The notes beneath the pieces were generated by a model. It worked only from the letters and a program-made list of their open reading frames with translations. It made no database searches and was not told the DNA's origin. Positions 7,100 through 12,557 of a stretch of 12,557 nt of DNA are shown piece after piece. The stretch's first letter is position 1. Every line of letters begins with the position of its first letter. The translations under genes were made by a program, and so were the position numbers. Origin of the DNA: JANOQP01 sp044227705 (GTDB lineage Bacteria; Bacteroidota; Bacteroidia; Chitinophagales; Saprospiraceae); the NCBI GenBank assembly GCA_044227705.1, contig JBGAWE010000136.1, positions 1-12,557 on the forward strand, read 5' to 3'.

Positions 7100-8226
7100 T
7101 CACGGCCCGGCCCGACGGATTTTGAGCGAGACAGCCCCCTCCACAGGCTTTTCGGAAATCAACGTGAGATACCCGCCGCCGCCCGCTCCGCTCAATTTCC
7201 AGCCGAGCGCGCCCGTCTGCCGGTGCTTTTCAATCAAATCGAGCAGCCCGTCGAAGACCATGTTCGGGAACATCGCCCATTGCGCCGCCGCGCCTTCGGC
7301 CATTGTGCGGCCCATCTTTTCGAGGTCTCGTTCGAGGCTGGATTGCCAAAAAAGGTCGGCCGCTTCCGCCAGTTTTTGCGCCCGCCGGCGGGTGATGCGC
7401 GTGTTGTTCGTCGCCAGCCGTCGGGCGCGGGCCGAGCGGGACGAGCTAAAGGTGTTTCAAAAAGAAAGGACAGCCTCATCGTGGCAGGCGGTCGTTTTTT
7501 CAGGCCAAAACTACCCGGCGTAGTCGTGCCGGTTCAGCCCCGGACAGGTGATGCCGAGCGCGTCTGTTCCGCGCGATGTCGATGGTGCTGGCGGGTGCAT
7601 CGTCTGGCGGCGAGCGCTGATTACCTGAGGTCGCCGACGAGGCGCGGTTATGTTTTTCATCGCGCTCTTCCGGAGGTCGAGCTGACATGCCAGGCGGTCG
7701 TTGAACTGCTCGGTCGGTTCGAGGCTCGCCGTGACGACGCCCCGGCCAGTGCCGCGAGACCATCGGCTGATCGAGCCATCCGCCGCAGAGGTCGATGCGG
7801 AATGGCATCGTTTCCTCGGTTCGGAGGTTGGTCGTCGAGCGAGCGGGGAGAGGTTTTCGTGCGGCGTTCTTTTCAAACGACGGCCAGCTCGATGCCGCGC
7901 TCGGCGCAGAGTTTTTCCTTCTCTTTCGAAAAGCCGTCCTCGTTGACGACGAGGATTTCGGGGCGGATTTCATCCAGTTCGGGCAAAAAATCGAGGTGGC
8001 CGCCGCCCCGGCCGATGCGCACTTCGTCGACCGGGCGCAGGTTTTCGAGCATGAACTTGCGCTCGTTTTCGTGGCAGACGGGCGGACGGCCTTTCAAATC
8101 GAAAATGGTCTTGTCCGACCCGATGCAGACCGTGAGGCGGCCTCCGAGCTGCGAGGCTTGTTTCAAAAATTCAACGTGGCCGCTGTGCAGCAGGTCGAAA
8201 CAGCCAGAGACGAGGACTTTTTTCAC
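7100..8226 (-). pseudogene. Nucleotidyltransferase-GHMP sugar kinase fusion with multiple frameshifts
   Basis: The 5' part (8226 to 7873) is a cytidylyl/adenylyltransferase domain: KKVLVSGCFDLLHSGHVEFL with the catalytic HxGH motif, then NERKFMLENLRPVDEV. After a stop at 7875-7873, the matching sequence continues across several frames: KRTPHENLS, then PARSTTNLR and MPFRIDLCGGWLDQPMVS (start of a GHMP kinase), VVTASLEPTEQFNDR, DALGITCPGLNRHDYAG, FWPEK, LVPLGPRP, and an open end from about 7424 to 7100 with AAQWAMFPNMVFDG and GWKLSGAGGGGYLTLISEKP. In-frame stops also occur at 7513-7511 and 7459-7457. From memory, fusions with this domain order exist in Bacteroidota; by domain logic they phosphorylate a sugar and attach a nucleotide, but substrates are unknown. 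The start is GTG at 8226, just before KKVLVSG; another GTG lies at 8256. About ten breaks fall within roughly 450 bp, so this is a decayed gene or a badly read stretch. Confidence 0.8.
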
Positions 8227-8272
8227 GGGTCGATTTTCGGGCGAAAGTATTTTCACGTCAAACTTTCCGCCG

Positions 8273-9472
8273 ATGAAACCGCTTGCCGTCGCTGCGCTCC
8301 TGCTTTTTTCCTGTTTTCAAAAACAGCGGCCGACCGCACCGCCGACCATCCCGCCGGAGCCAAAAACCGTCGCCGTCGGGGCCGATCAGATGGCCGAATA
8401 CCTGCCCATTTTGGCTGGCAAGCGCGTCGCACTCGTCGTCAACCAGACTTCTCGGGTCGGCACCACGCACCTCATCGACTCGCTCAAGTCGTTGAAAATC
8501 AACGTGTTGAAAATATTCTCGCCCGAGCACGGCTTTCGCGGCGAGGCTGGCGCGGGCGACCAAATCGACGACGGCCGCGACGCGAAATCCGGCATCGCCA
8601 TCGTCTCGATTTATGGAAAAAAAAAGAAGCCGGCTGCCGCAGACCTCGCCGACGTGGACATCGTCGTGTTCGACATCCAGGACGTGGGGGCGCGTTTTTT
8701 CACCTACATCAGCACGTTGAAAATGGTCATGTCGGCCTGCGCCGAGAACCAAAAGCCGCTCGTCGTCCTCGACCGGCCGAACCCGAACGGCAACTATGTC
8801 GACGGCCCGGTGCTCGAACCGGAGTTCCGAAGTTTCGTCGGCGAGCTGGCAATCCCCATCGTCCACGGCTGCTCGGTCGGCGAGCTGGCTGGGATGATGA
8901 ACAGAGAGGGCTGGCTCGACGGCGGCCTCCGTTGCGAGCTGACCGTCGTGCCGTGCCTGGGCTGGTCGCACTCGATGCCATATGAGCTGCCGGTTCGGCC
9001 GTCGCCCAATTTGCCCAACCAACGGGCGGTCATGCTCTACCCTTCGCTCTGTTTGTTCGAGGGGACGAACGTCTCGGTCGGGCGCGGCACGGAGGCACCA
9101 TTTCAGGTGCTGGGGAATCCTGACATTTCGTCCGATTTCTGTTTCACTCCGCAGCCTTGCGAGGCAGCGCGGGAACCGCTCTTTTCAGGAAAGAAATGCT
9201 GTGGAATCGACTTCAACTCATTGAACGTCAACGACTTGTTTCAAAAAAGGCGACTCGATCTCGGATGGCTTTTTCAATTTCAAAAAGAACTCGGCGGACG
9301 CGGTGGCCTGTTTTTGAAGAACAAGTTTTTTGACAAACTGGCCGGAAATTCGACGCTCCGAGAACAGATTTTGGCAGGAAAATCGGAAGCCGAAATCCGG
9401 GAGTCGTGGCAGCCGGAGCTTGTCAAATTCAGGAAGATGCGGGCCAAATACCTCCTCTATGAAGACTTTTGA
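8273..9472 (+). CDS. NamZ-like exo-beta-N-acetylmuramidase lipoprotein (DUF1343)
   Basis: A 399-residue envelope protein. The N-terminus MKPLAVAALLLFSC carries a lipobox with the lipidated Cys at residue 14. The rest follows the DUF1343/NamZ family: VALVVNQTSRVG (52-63), FSPEHGFRG (82-90), KSGIAIVSIYG (105-115), FDIQDVGARFFTYISTL (133-149), LDRPNPN (166-172), a central SPNLPN, and GTNVSVGRGTEAPFQ. Characterised NamZ enzymes remove terminal MurNAc from the non-reducing end of peptidoglycan fragments; the conserved Glu in EHGFRG is the proposed catalytic residue and is present (E85). Likely role: cell-wall turnover and MurNAc recycling in the periplasm. The ATG at 8273 was chosen because it opens the lipoprotein signal; the open frame extends far upstream over the antisense kinase gene but has no family similarity there. 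The MscS-type gene follows after 3 bp. The family is certain and the exact substrate is inferred. Confidence 0.92.
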   Translation: MKPLAVAALLLFSCFQKQRPTAPPTIPPEPKTVAVGADQMAEYLPILAGKRVALVVNQTSRVGTTHLIDSLKSLKINVLKIFSPEHGFRGEAGAGDQIDDGRDAKSGIAIVSIYGKKKKPAAADLADVDIVVFDIQDVGARFFTYISTLKMVMSACAENQKPLVVLDRPNPNGNYVDGPVLEPEFRSFVGELAIPIVHGCSVGELAGMMNREGWLDGGLRCELTVVPCLGWSHSMPYELPVRPSPNLPNQRAVMLYPSLCLFEGTNVSVGRGTEAPFQVLGNPDISSDFCFTPQPCEAAREPLFSGKKCCGIDFNSLNVNDLFQKRRLDLGWLFQFQKELGGRGGLFLKNKFFDKLAGNSTLREQILAGKSEAEIRESWQPELVKFRKMRAKYLLYEDF

Positions 9473-9475
9473 GCC

Positions 9476-10333
9476 ATGAAGATTTTCAAGTTTCTCGTCA
9501 AGATCGCCCTGCTCGTAACCCTCCTGTGGATTCGTTTGGAGGAAATCGACGTGGCATCGCTCTTCAATGTCCGCTACCGCCGCGACTTCAAGTTCTACTG
9601 GGAGACGGTGACCGGGGTGGTCATTTTCCTGCTGCTCGTCGATGTCTTTCAGGTCGTTGTCACACGGCTCTACCGGCGGCGCAAAAAGCTGCGCGGCGAG
9701 GACAACTTCACCATCGGCGTCGGCCATATCTACAACATCCTAGTCGCGTTCACCATCATCTCGGGGCTGTTCGGGCTGTTCCGGGTAGATTTCAAAGAGG
9801 TCATCACGTCGATTTCCATCTTCTTCGCGGGCCTCGCCATTTTGACAAAAGAGTACATCTCGAACCTGATAAACGGGATGATCCTCACCTTCAGCGGCCA
9901 GTTGAGCATCGGCGACTCGGTCAAAATCGGGGAGAACCGGGGCAAAATCGTCGACATCACCCTCTCGAACATCCACTTGCTCAACGACGACGACGACTAC
10001 ATCACCATCCCCAACAACATGGTCTTCACCCTCGAAGTGGTCAACTACTCGCGGCAGCTCATCAAGAAGACGAGCATCGAGTTCGAGATAGACCTCCACG
10101 CCATCGACAGCGTCGAGAGCCTCGAGGCCGACCTCATCGAGACGCTCCGCCCTTTCTCGGAGAAAATCCGGCCGAACAGCTACTACCTGCGCGTGGCCGA
10201 AATCCACCAGGAAAAAGTGGTGATGAAGTTCCAGTACATCCTCAACGAGCCGAACAAGGAATTGGAGCGTGAGATAAGGAGGCGGACCATCCGGCGGCTC
10301 GTGGTGCTCATAAACGAGCGGGACAGGAAATGA
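9476..10333 (+). CDS. MscS-family small-conductance mechanosensitive channel
   Basis: A 285-residue inner-membrane channel that should open under membrane tension and release solutes after osmotic downshift. Hydrophobic segments lie at about 3-19, 42-66, 78-101 and 109-137. The last, SISIFFAGLAILTKEYISNLINGMIL, corresponds to the pore-lining TM3, and GQLSIGDSVKIGENRGKIVDI (141-161) opens the beta domain, followed by HLLNDDDDYITIPNNMVF and VVNYS, the usual MscS linker. A mixed alpha/beta cytoplasmic part and a basic C-terminus (RREIRRRTIRRL-like, about 265-276) complete it. Length is normal for the MscS class; large N-terminal extensions are absent. The start is the ATG 3 bp after the NamZ stop, so the two genes are very likely co-transcribed and perhaps translationally coupled. 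A strong terminator lies directly after the stop. Ion selectivity and gating cannot be read from sequence. Confidence 0.93.
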   Translation: MKIFKFLVKIALLVTLLWIRLEEIDVASLFNVRYRRDFKFYWETVTGVVIFLLLVDVFQVVVTRLYRRRKKLRGEDNFTIGVGHIYNILVAFTIISGLFGLFRVDFKEVITSISIFFAGLAILTKEYISNLINGMILTFSGQLSIGDSVKIGENRGKIVDITLSNIHLLNDDDDYITIPNNMVFTLEVVNYSRQLIKKTSIEFEIDLHAIDSVESLEADLIETLRPFSEKIRPNSYYLRVAEIHQEKVVMKFQYILNEPNKELEREIRRRTIRRLVVLINERDRK

Positions 10334-10334
10334 G

Positions 10335-10374
10335 AAAAAAAAATCCCCGGCCGACAACGACCGGGGATTTTTTT
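10335..10374. terminator. Bidirectional intrinsic terminator after the MscS gene
   Basis: The core stem is ATCCCCGG (10343-10350) with CCGGGGAT (10361-10368), flanked by an A-run on the left and a T-run on the right that extend the pairing to 14 bp and give a U-tract in both directions. The 10-nt loop may tighten to an ACAA tetraloop. It starts 1 bp after the mscS stop and ends 21 bp before the stop of the convergent T9SS cargo gene. Confidence 0.92.
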
Positions 10375-10395
10375 CATGCCGAAGGCTGGCCAAAA

Positions 10396-12557
10396 TCACT
10401 CCTTCACCAACCGTTGAACGCCCATCCGCCCCGCGCTTTTCAGCGTGACGAAATAGACGCCCGACGGCAGCCCAGCCAGCGAGACGCGGCGGCTCGAAAC
10501 CCCGGCCGCGAGGTGCTCGGAGCGCAGCAACTGGCCCGTCGCAGCCGCAATTTCCATCGTAAATTCAGATTCGGCGGAACCCAGGACGAGCGTCACCTCG
10601 TCGCGCGCCGGGTTCGGAAGGAGTTGAAAATCAACGCCTTGCGCTTCGCCGACGGCCGTCGGGTCGAGGTTGATGTCGAATTGCGGGGTGCCGATAAAGC
10701 CGCCCTCGCCATCGACGACGGTGAACGTGAAGCTGTCGCCCGAGGCACTGCCGTAGTGGAAATATCGGATGGATCCGTTGTCGAGGTCGGCCTGCGTGAA
10801 CTGGCTGCCCGCGCCCAGCACGGTCGCCCAGTTGAGGCGAAGCTCGCCCTTTGCCGTCGGCTTGACCACCGTGTAGACGAGCTGCGCGGCCGTGTTGTTG
10901 GGGTCGGTGCATTTGAGCTTGTCGTTGCCGATGGCCACGTTGCCGCCCGCAGCGACGGTCGCGGGGTTCTTGTTGACGAGGACCGGCGGGTTGGAGGCGC
11001 CCGCGCCGCAGAGCTGGAGTTTCCATCCCGTCAATGTTCCGCCCGAGCCGCTCGTCTGGTCTTTGATGCGCAGCGTCCAAGACCCTGCGGCCTGTTGTCC
11101 GTTGAAGTTGGCGAGCGCGTTGCCGGCCGTCGCGTCGGTTTTGCGCAGAAGGCCGTCGTTGGGCGGGCAGGTGAAGTTTATGGCCGCCTGGTCGTCGATG
11201 CCGAACTTGAAGTTGGTGCTCGTCGCGCCGCACTTGTTTTTGAACAAAATCACTTCCGTACCGGACGGGCCGATGAGGCGAGCGTCAAGGTCTTTGTAGT
11301 TCTCGTGGTTGCCCGTCATCTGTGTGAGGTTGACGTCGCTCAAGATGCCGCTGAACGTGCTCGTGATCTTGGAGTCGATGGTCGGCGTGCCGCCCGCCGC
11401 GATGTTGAAGGCGGAAGTGCTCTCAAACTCCGTGCACGACTGTTTTTGGGTGAAAAGGCTGAACGGCCCGACCCAGTCGCCCGCCCCACAGGCGTTGAGC
11501 GGGCGGACGCGCCAGAAGTACTGCTTCCCATCGGCGAGCGTGGCCAGCGGGGTAGTCGTGCCGGTCGTTAGGCCGGTTTTCGATTGCAGGTTGGCCGAGT
11601 TGAACGCGGGCGTCTCGTCGAGTTGCCAGTCGTAGCTGTCCGCGTCGGCGACGGTGTTCCAGGTGAAAGTGGGCAGCGAGCTGGCAGCGCCGTCGCCGTC
11701 GACGGGGGCGAGGAGGGCCAACGCACTGAAATCGTTCGCCACGACGGTGATGTTCACCGTGTGCGTGACCGTCGCGCCGGTCGAGGAGGTGGCCGTCACG
11801 GTGATGCCGTAGGTGCCCTCGGCCACGCCAGCCGGGCAGTTGATGGTGAGCTTCGCATCGGCCCCTGCGTTTACGGTGGCGTTGTCGAAACTGGCCGTCG
11901 CGCCAGCCGGGAGGCCGCTGAACGCGAAAGTGACCTGTCCAGCGAAGCCGCCGAGCGCGGCGGTCTTGAAAGTCGAGACGAACGTCGCCGGGAGGCAGAC
12001 CGCTCCGTTGTCGGGGAAGGGGGCCGTCGAGAAGCCCTCCGCCGTCGCCGCCGCGATGCTGTGGTTGAAATTTGAGAGGTCGAAGAAGATGTTGTCCGCC
12101 GCCTCGACCATGACGCGGCAGGTGGTCGAGGGCAGGTTCGGCACCTGGATGTATTCGAGGCCGTCGTTGTCCACGTTGGCGGCGAGGGTCGTCGGGTAGT
12201 TGTTCCCGCCGTCGGTCGAGAGCTTGACGTTGACCTTCGAGCAGTTGACCTTCCCGCCTTTCGTGTTGGCCACGTCCCAGTTTATTTTGAGGAACTCGCC
12301 GATTTTCCAGTTCACGCCATTCGTGTTCGGAGACGTTACGCGGAACGGGCCGGCCTCGGTAGTCGCTTTAAAAGCGACCTCCTTATAGTCCGTCCCGCCG
12401 AAGGCCGGGTGGTTGTCGAGGACGGTCAGGCGGAAGGTCATCGGCCGATCCGTGGTCGGCAGGATCTCGTTTTTCGTCGTCAAATTGTTGATGACGAAGT
12501 TCATCGCCGGGAAGACGCGCGTCCCCGTCGTCTTCGCCGGATAGGAGCGGAACAGCG
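10396..12557 (-). CDS. Large multidomain T9SS cargo protein, C-terminal part (probable metalloprotease), truncated by the window edge
   Basis: The reading frame is open to the right edge, so the start and N-terminus are missing; 719 residues are visible. The first part (RVFPAMNFVINN, RPMTFRLTVLDN, FRVTSPNTNGVNWKIGE, VKLSTDGGNNYP, VMVEAADNIFFDLSN) matches the region that follows the catalytic domain in reprolysin-like zinc metalloproteases of Bacteroidota; no zinc motif is visible here. Then come an Ig-like module (about 12000-11730), a Fn3-like module (about 11720-11450), a proprotein convertase P-domain (about 11440-11010, with GSWTLRIKDQTSGSGGTLTG), and a cadherin/CSPG-like repeat (about 10980-10640, with DLDNGSIRYFHYG and GDSFTFTVVDGEGG). 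The last 75 residues (LLPNPARDEVTLVL, LAGLPSGVYFVTL, RLVKE) are a T9SS type A sorting domain, predicted to be cut off after export. Protease identity is inferred; secretion by T9SS is well supported. Confidence 0.88.
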   Translation of the reverse strand, partial: LFRSYPAKTTGTRVFPAMNFVINNLTTKNEILPTTDRPMTFRLTVLDNHPAFGGTDYKEVAFKATTEAGPFRVTSPNTNGVNWKIGEFLKINWDVANTKGGKVNCSKVNVKLSTDGGNNYPTTLAANVDNDGLEYIQVPNLPSTTCRVMVEAADNIFFDLSNFNHSIAAATAEGFSTAPFPDNGAVCLPATFVSTFKTAALGGFAGQVTFAFSGLPAGATASFDNATVNAGADAKLTINCPAGVAEGTYGITVTATSSTGATVTHTVNITVVANDFSALALLAPVDGDGAASSLPTFTWNTVADADSYDWQLDETPAFNSANLQSKTGLTTGTTTPLATLADGKQYFWRVRPLNACGAGDWVGPFSLFTQKQSCTEFESTSAFNIAAGGTPTIDSKITSTFSGILSDVNLTQMTGNHENYKDLDARLIGPSGTEVILFKNKCGATSTNFKFGIDDQAAINFTCPPNDGLLRKTDATAGNALANFNGQQAAGSWTLRIKDQTSGSGGTLTGWKLQLCGAGASNPPVLVNKNPATVAAGGNVAIGNDKLKCTDPNNTAAQLVYTVVKPTAKGELRLNWATVLGAGSQFTQADLDNGSIRYFHYGSASGDSFTFTVVDGEGGFIGTPQFDINLDPTAVGEAQGVDFQLLPNPARDEVTLVLGSAESEFTMEIAAATGQLLRSEHLAAGVSSRRVSLAGLPSGVYFVTLKSAGRMGVQRLVKE

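Noticed and set aside
7430..7880. Hypervariable or phase-variable cassette as the cause of the scattered frames
   Set aside because: There is no simple-sequence tract long enough for phase variation, no flanking repeats and no recombinase; the frames follow a single ancestral gene in order.
7223..8272. Very long plus-strand open frame running upstream of the NamZ-like gene
   Set aside because: Its translation there is rich in Arg, Pro and Ser with no family similarity, while the opposite strand carries clear nucleotidyltransferase and kinase motifs. The lipoprotein signal at 8273 marks the true start.
10330..11571. 413-codon plus-strand frame opposite the T9SS cargo gene
   Set aside because: It begins inside the terminator, is rich in Arg/Ala/Val/Glu and mirrors the antisense of a multidomain protein with recognisable modules.

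Overview
The window looks like a piece of a high-GC Bacteroidota chromosome from the gliding / type IX secretion (T9SS) part of the phylum; a Saprospiria-like relative is my best but weakly supported guess. The reasons are a GldN homologue, one secreted protein ending in a gliding-motility-associated (type B, CHU_C) C-terminal domain and another ending in a type A T9SS sorting domain, a DUF1573 protein, and a promoter of the Bacteroidota type (TTTG, 18 bp, TAnnTTTG).

Layout from left to right. 18-2051 (-) is a PKD-domain surface or secreted protein with a T9SS type B C-terminus. 2182-2751 (+) is a threonylcarbamoyl-AMP synthase. 2856-3191 (-) is a small TerB-like protein. 3379-3810 (-) is an exported DUF1573 protein. 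4116-4967 (+) is gldN, which encodes a core periplasmic T9SS component. 5050-6279 (-) is a glycosyltransferase broken by two compensating frameshifts. 6439-7094 (+) is the lipoprotein-release ATPase LolD, with one frameshift near its N-terminus. 7100-8226 (-) is a nucleotidyltransferase-GHMP sugar kinase fusion with many frameshifts. 8273-9472 (+) is a NamZ-type (DUF1343) lipoprotein, tightly followed by a MscS-family channel at 9476-10333 (+). From 10396 to the right edge (-) is the C-terminal part of a large multidomain T9SS cargo protein, probably a metalloprotease. No rRNA, tRNA, CRISPR array, insertion sequence or prophage gene was seen.

Organisation. Gene direction flips almost every gene, so most are probably single-gene units. 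Convergent pairs are separated by strong inverted repeats (2779-2819, 4977-5030, 10335-10374) that can end transcription from both sides. The only tight co-directional pair is NamZ/MscS, with 3 bp between stop and start.

Shared theme. Most genes serve the cell envelope: protein secretion and gliding (GldN and two T9SS cargo proteins), lipoprotein sorting (LolD), sugar activation and transfer (the kinase fusion and the glycosyltransferase), peptidoglycan turnover (NamZ) and osmotic protection (MscS). I see no clearly new defence or mobile system. The most unusual signal is the concentration of frame breaks between about 6060 and 7880. Several sit at short homopolymers and one hits a gene expected to be essential, so local sequence error is at least as likely as gene decay.
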